Of a DNA stretch of 64,000 nucleotides, positions 7,708 to 16,568 are shown piece after piece. The stretch's first letter is position 1, and every line of letters starts with the position of its first letter. The position numbers were made by a program, and so were the translations under genes. The stretch is taken from contig NZ_CP109017.1 of assembly GCF_036226765.1 (NCBI RefSeq), positions 6,697,001-6,761,000 on the forward strand, in the 5' to 3' direction. This DNA is from Streptomyces sp. NBC_00670 (lineage in GTDB: Bacteria > Actinomycetota > Actinomycetes > Streptomycetales > Streptomycetaceae). The notes below the pieces were generated by a model. It made no database searches. It had not been told where the DNA came from and worked only from the letters and a program-made list of their open reading frames with translations.

Positions 7708-9366
7708 TCATGAACTGGTGCCCCCGGTGCCCGAGTTGCCCGCGGGAAGCCCGGCGCCGGCGCCCTTGCCGGCGCCCGCCTCCGTGCCCGCTTCGGTGCC
7801 CTTGCCCGTCCCGGTGCCCTTCGCCGGGGCCTTCCCCTTGGCGTCCCCGGCAGCGACGGGTGACGTCCCGGCCTTCCCGGAGCCGGCACCGGGACCGCCC
7901 GTGCCGCACTGCGCCGCCGACTCGCCCGCCGCGGGCCCTGCCGCCGCCGCGGGGGAGACCGCCTCCGAGGCCGCCGCCTTCGTGTCCAGCTCGGGCCCGG
8001 TCGGCAGCATCGACAGCAGCGTGGACGGCACCCGCACCGCGGACGCCTCGTCGTAACCCAGCGCCGTGAGGGCCTGGCTGTCCGGGATGCGGTACTTCAC
8101 CCCGTCGTCGCTCACCAGGAACGTGGTGTCACCCACCGACGCGCCTGCCGCCCCCAGCACCCGTACCAGCGTGCCGTGGCCCGGACGCATCACCACCCCG
8201 TTCACCGGCACGCACGCCGCCGTCAGCGCCGTCGTGTCCGGCTGCGCCACCGGGGACAGCTCCGACTCCGCGAGACGCACCGACCGCACCCGCACCCGGC
8301 CGTCGACCGAGTCGACCTGCGCACACGCCGCCACCCCGGAGTCCAGCTGCGCCGCGCGCGGCGGACTGTCCGGCAGTCCGGCCACCGAGGGGTCCTTCGC
8401 CGACGTGCCCGGCGCCTGATGGGCCCGCAGATCGGAGACGCCGATCGTGGCGACCGCCGGCGGCTGCCCGGCGTACGCCTTCTCGCGGGTGTCCGGATCG
8501 CCGATCAGCAGCGCCGACTGCGTGGCCGTCACCGGGTGCAGCCCGTCCTTCTGCAGCACGTACTCCTGCTTGCCGGAGCCCGCCACCACCCGGAACACCT
8601 GGCCCACCCGGGTGGGCCGCCCGTCCAGCTCCGGGCCCTGCGAGCCCTGCCCCGCGACCGCGGGCGTGGCCAGCTTCGGACCGCTCACCAGGGCGTCCAG
8701 GAACGCCGCCGACACCTGCCGGGGCTTCACCGCCCCGTAGCCGAGGGACTCCACCGCGCCCGAGGCGTCGTCCAGCTCCAGCCGGCTGCCCTGCCACACC
8801 AGATACGTCCGCTTGTCCGGACCCCGCACCACCAGCGCCGAGTCCTCACTCACCGGGTCCGTCTCCACCGGTGCCCCCGCCACCAGCGCCGTCGTCGTGC
8901 CCGAGCCCGCCGAGCACACCTCCCACGCCGAGTCCTCCAGGTCGCCGGTGCCCGGCACGGTGTCCGGGGCGCCGGTGATGCCCACCGGCCTGCCCACCGG
9001 GGTGCCCTCCAGCGACGCCGAGCCGACCGATGTCGTCGACAGGTCGGAGCCGCCGATCAGCATCGCCGACGCGTAGTTGCGCACCGGCCGCAACCGGCCC
9101 CCGGCGTACAGGTAGCGGGCGCCGGTGTCCTTGTTGACGATGAGGGTGTCGCCGCTGCGCCAGGTGTCGTTGCCACCCGGCCTGAGCAGCCCGAACACCA
9201 CCGCGCCGCCGCACACCAGCGCGCCGACCACCACTCCGATCAGTGCCCCGCGGGTGGTGCGCCCCAGCGGACTCTCCGGGGCGTCCGGGTCGGCCAGCAG
9301 CATGCCCGCGGTCAGCCGCCCCATCATGAACGTGTGCGCCTGCACCTGGTCGCGCTTGGACCGCAC
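7708..9366 (-). CDS. eccB: Type VII secretion protein EccB
   Basis: A 552-aa single-span membrane protein: short basic cytoplasmic N-terminus containing RDQVQAHTFMMGRL (a strong EccB signature), one membrane helix at about 41-62, then a large extracytoplasmic part with repeated beta modules that include conserved cysteines, and a low-complexity Gly/Lys/Thr/Ala tail. EccB is a core component of the ESX membrane complex and in mycobacteria shows ATPase activity. The GTG at 9366 is preceded by AGGAGG at 7-base spacing. It follows eccD by 61 bases in the same orientation. The tail after about residue 500 is unlike mycobacterial EccB and may be disordered. Confidence 0.95.
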   Translation of the reverse strand: MRSKRDQVQAHTFMMGRLTAGMLLADPDAPESPLGRTTRGALIGVVVGALVCGGAVVFGLLRPGGNDTWRSGDTLIVNKDTGARYLYAGGRLRPVRNYASAMLIGGSDLSTTSVGSASLEGTPVGRPVGITGAPDTVPGTGDLEDSAWEVCSAGSGTTTALVAGAPVETDPVSEDSALVVRGPDKRTYLVWQGSRLELDDASGAVESLGYGAVKPRQVSAAFLDALVSGPKLATPAVAGQGSQGPELDGRPTRVGQVFRVVAGSGKQEYVLQKDGLHPVTATQSALLIGDPDTREKAYAGQPPAVATIGVSDLRAHQAPGTSAKDPSVAGLPDSPPRAAQLDSGVAACAQVDSVDGRVRVRSVRLAESELSPVAQPDTTALTAACVPVNGVVMRPGHGTLVRVLGAAGASVGDTTFLVSDDGVKYRIPDSQALTALGYDEASAVRVPSTLLSMLPTGPELDTKAAASEAVSPAAAAGPAAGESAAQCGTGGPGAGSGKAGTSPVAAGDAKGKAPAKGTGTGKGTEAGTEAGAGKGAGAGLPAGNSGTGGTSS

Positions 9367-9427
9367 GGTTGCCTCCTGGCTCGTTCTGGTACGTACTCGC
9401 TTACGGGGACCGGACCGGCCGCCCGGA

Positions 9428-10831
9428 TCAGCCCGTCATGCCGCGCAGGTGGCCGAACACGCCGAGCAGCCACAGCGTCAGCGGCAGCAGCGCGATCGCC
9501 AGCAGCGAGTGCAGCAGCTCCGCCGCCCGCCCCCAGTACGGCACCAGGCGCCGCCCCGGCACCGTCCACAGCGCCACCAGCAGCGCCGCCGACACCGCCA
9601 GCAGCCCCGCCACCAGCAGCGCCCGCCGCGACCCGGACAGCTCCAGGCCCCAGCCGAACGTCAGCAGCAGCAGACCCCAGGCGCCCGGCAGCACCAGCAC
9701 CAGCCGCTGCGCGGTGTTCACCAGGCCCCGGCCGTGCAGGAGCAGCAGCAGCGACAGCACCAGCGCACACAGCAGCGCCGGCAGATTCGGTTTGTGGGCC
9801 AGCCCCACCAGGCAGCTCGACGCCAGCACACCCGTCGCCCCGTACAGCGCCGTCATCCACTCACTGGCCAGCTCGGTACGGACCGCCACGTCGTCGCCCC
9901 GGTAGGGCTCGATGCCCTCCTGCAACTGGCTCGCGTTGGTCGGCAGCGCCGGCATCCGCATCCCCGCGAACCGGAACGACAGCGCCGGCACCAGACCGCC
10001 CACCAGCACCGTCAGCGCCGCCACCACACCGGCCGCGGCCGCCGGACGCACGTCGAACACCGTCATCAGCGTGCCGCCCACCGCCGCCGCCAGCGCCACC
10101 AGCGCCGACGCCAGGAACAGCGGGGTGCGCACCGCCGCGGCCGCGAGGGCCAGCACCGCGCCGCCCGCCCAGGCCGCCGCCGCCCCCAGCAGCCGGGCAC
10201 CGAGCACCTGGTGGGCCTGCGGCCCGCTCAGCTCACCGCCCGGCACCAGCCAGCCCGCCATCGCCAGCGCCGGGGAGGCCAGCAGGCCCAGCACCGCGCC
10301 GGTCGCCGGATCGTCCACCGCCCGGCTCGCCGAGGCCGCACCCGCGAGCAGCAGCAGCCCCGTGGCACACGCCGCCCCCGCCCGCAGCGGCACCGAGACA
10401 CCCCCCGGCCAGGCCAGCAGGGCCAGCCCGGACAGCACCGCCAGCGCCACCAGACCGCGCAGCAGCCGCCGCGCCGCCTCCTCGCTCCAGCCGTGCAGCC
10501 GGTCCCGGGTCACCGCCGCGATCCCGTCCACCAGGTCGTCCAGCCGCACCTCGGGCAACGCCTCGGTACGCGGCCGCAGATGGAGCGCCTCACCGTCGGT
10601 CAGGTCGAGCGAGGCCAGCGTCGCCTCCTCGTCCAGCGGCCGGCCGCCGAGGCGCTGAAGTATCCAGCCGTCGTGCTCGAGGCCGTTCTCCTCGACGTCC
10701 TCGCCCGCGTACCGCAGCACCGTGGGCAGCAGATCGGCGACCGGAACGTCGGACGGTACGGCGAGGTCGATGGTGCGGGCGGGGGCGCGCACGGTCACAT
10801 GGCACAGTCCGGCCACGGAGGTGTCGGTCAT
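9428..10831 (-). CDS. eccD: Type VII secretion integral membrane protein EccD
   Basis: A 467-aa protein with a cytoplasmic ubiquitin-like N-terminal domain (about 1-95, beta-grasp pattern TVRAPARTIDLAVP then ILQRLGGRPLDEEATL) followed by about 11 hydrophobic segments, the normal EccD layout. EccD forms the membrane vestibule of the ESX pore. The ATG at 10831 places the ubiquitin-like fold at the N-terminus; a GTG four codons upstream is possible, and a longer start at 10948 would add a proline-rich leader without family support. It shares a divergent control region with eccC. Confidence 0.93.
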   Translation of the reverse strand: MTDTSVAGLCHVTVRAPARTIDLAVPSDVPVADLLPTVLRYAGEDVEENGLEHDGWILQRLGGRPLDEEATLASLDLTDGEALHLRPRTEALPEVRLDDLVDGIAAVTRDRLHGWSEEAARRLLRGLVALAVLSGLALLAWPGGVSVPLRAGAACATGLLLLAGAASASRAVDDPATGAVLGLLASPALAMAGWLVPGGELSGPQAHQVLGARLLGAAAAWAGGAVLALAAAAVRTPLFLASALVALAAAVGGTLMTVFDVRPAAAAGVVAALTVLVGGLVPALSFRFAGMRMPALPTNASQLQEGIEPYRGDDVAVRTELASEWMTALYGATGVLASSCLVGLAHKPNLPALLCALVLSLLLLLHGRGLVNTAQRLVLVLPGAWGLLLLTFGWGLELSGSRRALLVAGLLAVSAALLVALWTVPGRRLVPYWGRAAELLHSLLAIALLPLTLWLLGVFGHLRGMTG

Positions 10832-11167
10832 ACCGGGACTCACGTCTCTGAACGTCGGATACGGGAAGGGAGCGAGGGCTACGAACGGGAAGACAGGGGG
10901 AGGGGTGACATGGACGTACGGAGTTGACGGGGTGCAGACTACTGACACTTCCGATGACCGTCGTCAACGGGGATGAGGGCACAATGGTGTTCACGACGTG
11001 TTACCCCTGAGGGCACGTCCCAGTGCACCGCCGTATCGTACGGTCCGGCCGACCGGCCTTCCCCGCGCGCCGCCCGGCGCGCGCTGCCGAGGTGCCGTTC
11101 CCGGGCGCGCCCGGCTGCCTCCCCGTGCCGCCGTCGCGTGCGAACGAACCGTTAAGGAGCTCCAGCG
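10832..11167. other. Divergent eccD/eccC intergenic control region
   Basis: This 336-base region lies between oppositely oriented eccD and eccC. TTGACG hexamers occur on the plus strand (10924-10929) and on the minus strand (10962-10967), but neither has a convincing -10 at 16-19 bases. A perfect 8-bp stem with a 4-base loop lies at 11064-11083 in the likely eccC leader, and AAGGAG at 11154-11159 is the eccC ribosome binding site. No credible small gene was seen. Confidence 0.5.
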
Positions 11168-14100
11168 TTGAGCGTGGTCCTGTTCCGTCGACCGGCCCGC
11201 CGTCGCGGGCCGGTCATGCCCAGCGGCGAGCTGACCCTGCAGGAACCGCCGACCCTGCAGGAGACCGTCCCGGACACCTCCGCGGTGTGGACGTACATGC
11301 CGATGGCCATGATGTCGGTCTCGATGATGCTGATGTTCCTGCGCACCGGTGGCCAGGGCAACGGCGTCTTCATGTACATCGCGCTCGGCATGATGGTGCT
11401 GGCCGCCGCCGCCATGATGGTCGGTCAGGTCATGCGCAAGGCCGGCGACCGCAAGCAGCGGCTGCGCGGCGAACGCCGTGACTACCTGCGCTACCTCGCC
11501 CAGAGCCGGCGCACCGTGCAGCGCGCGGTGGTCGAGCAGCAGCTCGCCCTCGCCTGGCGCCATCCCGACCCCCGGGTGCTGCGCTCCATGGTGCGCACCA
11601 CCCGGCTGTGGGAACGCCGCCCCAAGGACGAGGACTTCGGTGAGGTCCGGATAGCCGTCGGCGACCAGCAGTTCGCCATGCGGCTCACCCCGATCTCCAC
11701 CAAACCCGTCGAGGACCTCGAACCGCTCAGCGCCCACGCGCTGCGCCGCTTCATCCGCGCCTACAGCACCGTCCCCGGCCAGCCCATCGCCCTCTACCTG
11801 CGCTCCTGGTCACGCGTGCTGATGCGCGGCGACCGGGACGCCGCCCGCGCCATGCTCCGCGCCGCACTGTGCCAACTGGCGCTGTTCCACCCGCCGGAGG
11901 AGATGTGGATCGCGGTCTGCGCGGACGACGAGGTGCGCGCCGAGTGGGAATGGCTGAAATGGCTCCCCCACAACCAGCACCCGCAGGAGACCGACGGCGC
12001 CGGCCCGCTGCGCATGATCGCCACCGCCTTCACCGACCTGGAGGACCAGCTCGGCAGCGAGTTCGCCGAGCGGCCCGCCTTCGACCCGGACGCCGCACCC
12101 GGCCGTGACGAGCCGTTCGTCGTGGTCATCGTGGACGGCACGAGCGTCCCCGCCGGCCACCGCTTCGACGGCCCCGGCTACCGCAACGCCGTCGTCCTGG
12201 ACCTGTCCGGCTCCCTCACCTGGCGGCCGGGACGCACCACCCTGCGCCTCGACGTCGCCCCCGACTCCGTCTGTCTGGTCCGCACCGACCGCAGCCGCAA
12301 GGAGCAGACCACCGCCCTCGGCCGCCCCGACCAGGTCGGACCCCGCGCCGCCGAGTCGCTCGCCCGGCTGGTCTCCCCCTACCGGATGAGCCTCACCACC
12401 GACGCCGTCGAGCCGCTGCTCGCCGACATGGAGCTCACCACCCTCCTCGGCGTCGCCGACCTGCACCGCCTCGAACCGGAGACGCTGTTCCGCAAGCACA
12501 CCGGCTCCGCCCGGCTGCGGGTCCCGGTCGCCGTCGGCCCCGACGGACGCCCCGTCGAACTCGACATCAAGGAGTCCGCACAGGGCGGCATGGGCCCGCA
12601 CGGCATGCTGATCGGCGCCACCGGCTCCGGCAAGTCCGAGCTGCTGCGCACCCTCGTCCTCGGCCTCGCCCTCACCAACTCCTCCGAGACCCTCAACTTC
12701 GTCCTCGTCGACTTCAAGGGCGGCGCCACCTTCCTCGGCCTGGACGAACTCCCGCACACCAGCGCCGTCATCACCAACCTCGCCGACGAGGCCGCCCTCG
12801 TCGAGCGCATGCAGGACGCCCTGCACGGTGAACTGATCCGCCGCCAGGAACTGCTGCGGTCGGCCGGCAACTACACCTCCGCCCTGGAGTACGAGCGGGC
12901 CCGCGCCGGCGGCGCCGCCCTCGACCCGCTGCCCAGCCTCTTCGTCGTCGTCGACGAGTTCAGCGAGCTCCTCGCCTCGCACCGCGAGTTCATGGAGCTG
13001 TTCGTGATGATCGGCCGCCTCGGCCGGTCGCTCGGCGTGCATCTGCTGCTCGCCTCGCAGCGGCTGGACGAGGGCCGTATGCACCAGCTCGAGTCCCACC
13101 TGTCGTACCGGATCGGTCTGCGCACCTTCTCCGCGATGGAGTCCCGGGGCGTCCTCGGCGTCCCCGACGCCTACGAATTGCCCTCCCAGCCCGGCAGCGG
13201 CTACCTCAAGAGCGGCGTCGAGGCCCTCACCCGGTTCCGCGCCGCCTACGTCTCCGGCCCCTACCGCAGGCGCGGCGGCGCCGTCGCCCAGGCCCGGGTC
13301 GCCACCCAGGTGGTGCCCTGGTCCGCCGGGTACGTCGTGCCCCGCGCCCCCGCACCGACCGCCGTCCAGCCCGAGCCGGAGGAAGAGGAGAGCAGCAGCC
13401 TGCTGTCGGTGGCCCTGGACCGGCTGCGCGACTCCGGGCCGCCCGCCCACCGGGTGTGGCTGCCGCCGCTCGGCGACCCCTCCCCGCTCGACGAACTCCT
13501 CGGCGGCCTCACCGTCGACCCGGTGCGCGGACTGACCGCGTCCCGCTGGCTGGGCACCGGCAAACTGCGGGTCCCCGTCGGCCTCGTCGACAAGCCCTTC
13601 GACCAGCGCCGTGACCCACTCGTGGTGGACCTCGCCACGGCCGGCGGCCACGTCGCCGTCGCGGGCGGTTCGCAGAGCGGCAAGTCGACCGTGCTGCGCA
13701 GCCTCATCATGGCCCTCGCGCTCACCCACACCCCGCGCGAGGTCCAGTTCTACTGCCTCGACTTCGGTGGCGGTACGCTCTCCCAGCTCACCGGGCTGCC
13801 GCACGTCGCCGGGGTCGCGGCCCGCCTCGACGCCGAGCGGATCAGCCGCACCGTCGCCGAGGTCACCGCGATCCTGACCGAGCGCGAGAAGTTCTTCCTC
13901 GACCACGGCATCGACTCGATGGCCACCTACCGGCGCCGCCGCGCCGCCGGGGAGTTCCCCGACGAACCGCACGGCGACATCTTCCTGGTGATCGACGGCT
14001 GGTCCGAGGTCCGGCAGAACTTCGACCAGTTCATCCCCACGTTCAACCAGATCGCCACCGGCGGCCTCAACTACGGCATCCACCTCATCGTCGCCACCGC

Positions 14101-15139
14101 CCGCTGGCTGGAGCTCACCGCCCCCGTCCGCGACCAGGCCGACACCCGGCTCGAACTGCGGCTCGGCGACAACATGGACTCCGTGGTGGACATCCGCAAG
14201 GCCTCCGCCGTCCCCCGCATCCCCGGCCGGGGCCTCACCGTCGACGGCAAGCTGCACTTCCTGTCCGCGCTGCCCCGGGGCGACGGCTCCAGCGACCCGG
14301 AGACGCTCAGCGAGGGCGTCGCCGACCTCGTCGAGCGGATCGCCGGCGCCTGGCAGGGGCCGCGCGCCCCGCAGGTGCGGATGCTGCCGCATCTGCTGCC
14401 CGCCGCCGACCTGCCCGAGCCGGAGCTCGGCGACGGCCTCAAGGTGCCGCTCGGCCAGGACGAGGAGACCCTCGGCACGGTCTGGCACGACTTCTCCCGC
14501 ACCCCGCACCTGGTCGCCGTCGGCGACACCGAGAGCGGCAAGACCAACCTGCTGCGGGTGGTCGCCGACGCGGTCGTCGCCCGCTACAAGCCCACCGAGG
14601 CGCGCATCCTCGTCGTCGACTACCGCCGCGACCTCGTCGACGCGGTGCCCGAGGAATACCGGCTCGGCCACGCCGTCGCCATGGACGCGCTCAAGCAGCT
14701 CGTCGGCGGCTCGGCCAAGGCGCTGCGCACCCGGCTGCCCGGACCGGAGATCACCCCGGCCCGGATGCGGCTCGCCGACTGGTGGAGCGGGCCCCGGCTG
14801 TTCGTCCTCGTCGACGACTACGACATGGTCGGCGGCGGCACGGTCATGGACCACCCGTTCGCCCCGCTCTTCGAACACCTCGCGCTCGGCCACGAGCTGG
14901 GGCTGCACATGGTGGTCGTCCGCTCCGCGACGGGCGCGGGGCGCGGGCTGAACGACCAGTTGCTGCGGCGGCTCGACGAGGTCAACACGCCGGGCATCCT
15001 GATGTCCTGCCCGCCGTCGGAGGGCTACGTGTTCGGCAACGTCAAGCCGCGGGTGCTCCCGCCGGGGCGGGCGCTGCGTATCGTCCGACGCAAGCCGACG
15101 CTCATCCAGACGGCCCTGGCCGCGGGGACGGCGGAGTAG
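11168..15139 (+). CDS. eccC: Type VII secretion ATPase EccC (three FtsK/SpoIIIE domains)
   Basis: A 1323-aa motor of the ESX complex that recognises WXG100 substrates and powers export. Two membrane helices (about 43-59 and 67-88) are followed by three FtsK/SpoIIIE ATPase domains with Walker A motifs GATGSGKS (483-490), GGSQSGKS (833-840) and GDTESGKT (1119-1126). Walker B in domain 1 is VVVDE with catalytic Glu at 597; domains 2 and 3 have DG and DD instead, the usual degeneration of regulatory EccC domains. EccCa and EccCb are fused here. Translation starts at a TTG (11168) with AAGGAG 8 bases upstream; the next in-frame ATG would cut into the N-terminus. Confidence 0.96.
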   Translation: MSVVLFRRPARRRGPVMPSGELTLQEPPTLQETVPDTSAVWTYMPMAMMSVSMMLMFLRTGGQGNGVFMYIALGMMVLAAAAMMVGQVMRKAGDRKQRLRGERRDYLRYLAQSRRTVQRAVVEQQLALAWRHPDPRVLRSMVRTTRLWERRPKDEDFGEVRIAVGDQQFAMRLTPISTKPVEDLEPLSAHALRRFIRAYSTVPGQPIALYLRSWSRVLMRGDRDAARAMLRAALCQLALFHPPEEMWIAVCADDEVRAEWEWLKWLPHNQHPQETDGAGPLRMIATAFTDLEDQLGSEFAERPAFDPDAAPGRDEPFVVVIVDGTSVPAGHRFDGPGYRNAVVLDLSGSLTWRPGRTTLRLDVAPDSVCLVRTDRSRKEQTTALGRPDQVGPRAAESLARLVSPYRMSLTTDAVEPLLADMELTTLLGVADLHRLEPETLFRKHTGSARLRVPVAVGPDGRPVELDIKESAQGGMGPHGMLIGATGSGKSELLRTLVLGLALTNSSETLNFVLVDFKGGATFLGLDELPHTSAVITNLADEAALVERMQDALHGELIRRQELLRSAGNYTSALEYERARAGGAALDPLPSLFVVVDEFSELLASHREFMELFVMIGRLGRSLGVHLLLASQRLDEGRMHQLESHLSYRIGLRTFSAMESRGVLGVPDAYELPSQPGSGYLKSGVEALTRFRAAYVSGPYRRRGGAVAQARVATQVVPWSAGYVVPRAPAPTAVQPEPEEEESSSLLSVALDRLRDSGPPAHRVWLPPLGDPSPLDELLGGLTVDPVRGLTASRWLGTGKLRVPVGLVDKPFDQRRDPLVVDLATAGGHVAVAGGSQSGKSTVLRSLIMALALTHTPREVQFYCLDFGGGTLSQLTGLPHVAGVAARLDAERISRTVAEVTAILTEREKFFLDHGIDSMATYRRRRAAGEFPDEPHGDIFLVIDGWSEVRQNFDQFIPTFNQIATGGLNYGIHLIVATARWLELTAPVRDQADTRLELRLGDNMDSVVDIRKASAVPRIPGRGLTVDGKLHFLSALPRGDGSSDPETLSEGVADLVERIAGAWQGPRAPQVRMLPHLLPAADLPEPELGDGLKVPLGQDEETLGTVWHDFSRTPHLVAVGDTESGKTNLLRVVADAVVARYKPTEARILVVDYRRDLVDAVPEEYRLGHAVAMDALKQLVGGSAKALRTRLPGPEITPARMRLADWWSGPRLFVLVDDYDMVGGGTVMDHPFAPLFEHLALGHELGLHMVVVRSATGAGRGLNDQLLRRLDEVNTPGILMSCPPSEGYVFGNVKPRVLPPGRALRIVRRKPTLIQTALAAGTAE

Positions 15140-15157
15140 TCCGGCTTGGTTGGCAGA

Positions 15158-15196
15158 GGGCCGGTTGCGACCTGGGTGGTCGCGACCGGCCCTTTT
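15158..15196 (+). terminator. Strong intrinsic terminator after eccC
   Basis: A 15-bp stem (15158-15172 with 15178-15192, one G-U pair) with a TGGGT loop is followed by TTTT, 18 bases past the eccC stop. It lies between convergent eccC and mycP; a T tract is present only on the plus side. Confidence 0.9.
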
Positions 15197-15232
15197 GTGA
15201 CGCGCGGGAGGGGGTGGGGGTGGGGTGCGTAG

Positions 15233-15281
15233 GCGGGTGCGGCTCCGCCGCGGGGCGCGAGCGACCACAACTCACCCGCAC
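15233..15281. repeat. Dispersed intergenic repeat, family A, copy 1
   Basis: The segment contains GGCTCCGCCG, CGCGAGCGACCAC and a CCGCAC end, and recurs with small changes at 42689-42735. It is an intergenic element of a kind commonly scattered in Streptomyces genomes. Confidence 0.6.
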
Positions 15282-15296
15282 CCGAACGACGAACCC

Positions 15297-16568
15297 TCAG
15301 GCCTCCGTCTCCGCGCTCTGCGCGGTCTTCACCCGCGTCGGGCGCCAGCCCAGGCGCCGGCCCCGGGGGAGGATCACGCCGAGCCAGACGACGGCGATGA
15401 TCACGCCGAGTCCGGCCGCCGTCGGCCACATGGCCCGGCGGAGCGGCCCGGCCGCCTTGTCCTCCGGCATCCGCACCGGCGGAGCCGCCGCGGCCTGCCC
15501 CCGCAGCCCGCCGTTCCCGGACGTGAGGACGGACGTCACCGCCGCGTACGGGTCCAGCCGCGGCACGTCCGCCGGATACGCGGACGACCGCAGCAACCGA
15601 GCCGTCTCCTTCGCCGACAGCTCCGGGTGGACGGAACGCACCAGGGCCGCCGACCCGGCCACGAATCCGGCGGCCAGCGAGGCGCCGGAGCCGATGTAGT
15701 GGCCGTTCTTGGCCGGACCGATGCCGACGACGCCGTCGCCGGGCGCGGCGAGATCCGCGCTGTCGGTGGTGTACGAGCCGGTCGGGCGCTTGCCGTCGAC
15801 GTCGACGTCGAGGACGGAGAGCACCCCGTCGGCCGCCGCCGGGTAGAAGTCGTGCGCGGGCAGGTCCGTGGAGGAGGGCGTGGACGGCACGTTCGGTACC
15901 GCCGCGGCGACCACCAGGACGTCCTTCTTCGCGGCCAGCGCCACCGCCGAGCGCAGCGCGGCGGAGTCGTGGTCGAGCGCCGCCGACACCGTCACCACCT
16001 TGGCGCCGCCCTCGACCGCGGCCTCGATGCCGGCCGCGACCCGCTCGGCGGTGACCGTGCCCCGGCTGTCGGTGCCGCGCACCGCGAGGATGCGGGCGTG
16101 CTGGGCGACGCCCGCGAACCGTACGCCGTCCTGCGTCGCGGCGGCCACCAGGCCGGCCACGAACGTACCGTGCCCGACGCAGTCCGTCCCGGCGTCGCCG
16201 ACCGCCGTCACCCGCCCCTTGAGCGCGGGCGCGGAGGTGGAGACCCCCGTGTCGACGACACCGACGGTCACCCCGTCACCCGTCGTCACCTGCCAGGCCC
16301 GGTTCAGCTGGAGACCGGCCTGCTCCCACGGCACCGCCGTGGCCTGCCGGCCGGAACCCGCCGTGCACGGGTCGTCGGCGGACACCGTCGAGGGCAGCAC
16401 CGGCAGCCGTACCGAACTGCCCCCGGCCGCCGCCGCGGGCGCGGCGGCACCGCCGCCCACGACCGCCGTCAGCAGCAGCGCGGCACCCAGGACGCGGGCC
16501 CGCCGGGGGGCGCGCGGCGTGCTGCCCGTCATGTGGCCCGTCATGCGCGGTTCCGTTCCGTTCGTCAT
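15297..16568 (-). CDS. mycP: Type VII secretion-associated serine protease mycosin
   Basis: A 423-aa subtilisin-family (S8) protease: N-terminal signal/anchor (Ala-rich hydrophobic segment near 22-48), catalytic Asp106 in VGVVDTGV, His133 in GHGTFVAG, Ser297 in GSGASLAAG, and a C-terminal membrane helix (AAGLGVIIAVVWLGVIL) with a basic tail. MycP caps and stabilises the ESX membrane complex on the outer side. The ATG at 16568 overlaps the stop of the upstream beta-helix/AAA gene (ATGA), so translation is probably coupled; internal ATGs at 16544 and 16532 are alternatives. An apparent extension to 17666 in the same frame is an antisense-like reading of the neighbouring gene. Confidence 0.95.
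   Translation of the reverse strand: MTNGTEPRMTGHMTGSTPRAPRRARVLGAALLLTAVVGGGAAAPAAAAGGSSVRLPVLPSTVSADDPCTAGSGRQATAVPWEQAGLQLNRAWQVTTGDGVTVGVVDTGVSTSAPALKGRVTAVGDAGTDCVGHGTFVAGLVAAATQDGVRFAGVAQHARILAVRGTDSRGTVTAERVAAGIEAAVEGGAKVVTVSAALDHDSAALRSAVALAAKKDVLVVAAAVPNVPSTPSSTDLPAHDFYPAAADGVLSVLDVDVDGKRPTGSYTTDSADLAAPGDGVVGIGPAKNGHYIGSGASLAAGFVAGSAALVRSVHPELSAKETARLLRSSAYPADVPRLDPYAAVTSVLTSGNGGLRGQAAAAPPVRMPEDKAAGPLRRAMWPTAAGLGVIIAVVWLGVILPRGRRLGWRPTRVKTAQSAETEA

Noticed and set aside
11810..15268. Minus-strand open frame (1152 aa) opposite eccC
   Set aside because: A high-GC antisense shadow; the opposite strand has three complete ATPase domains.
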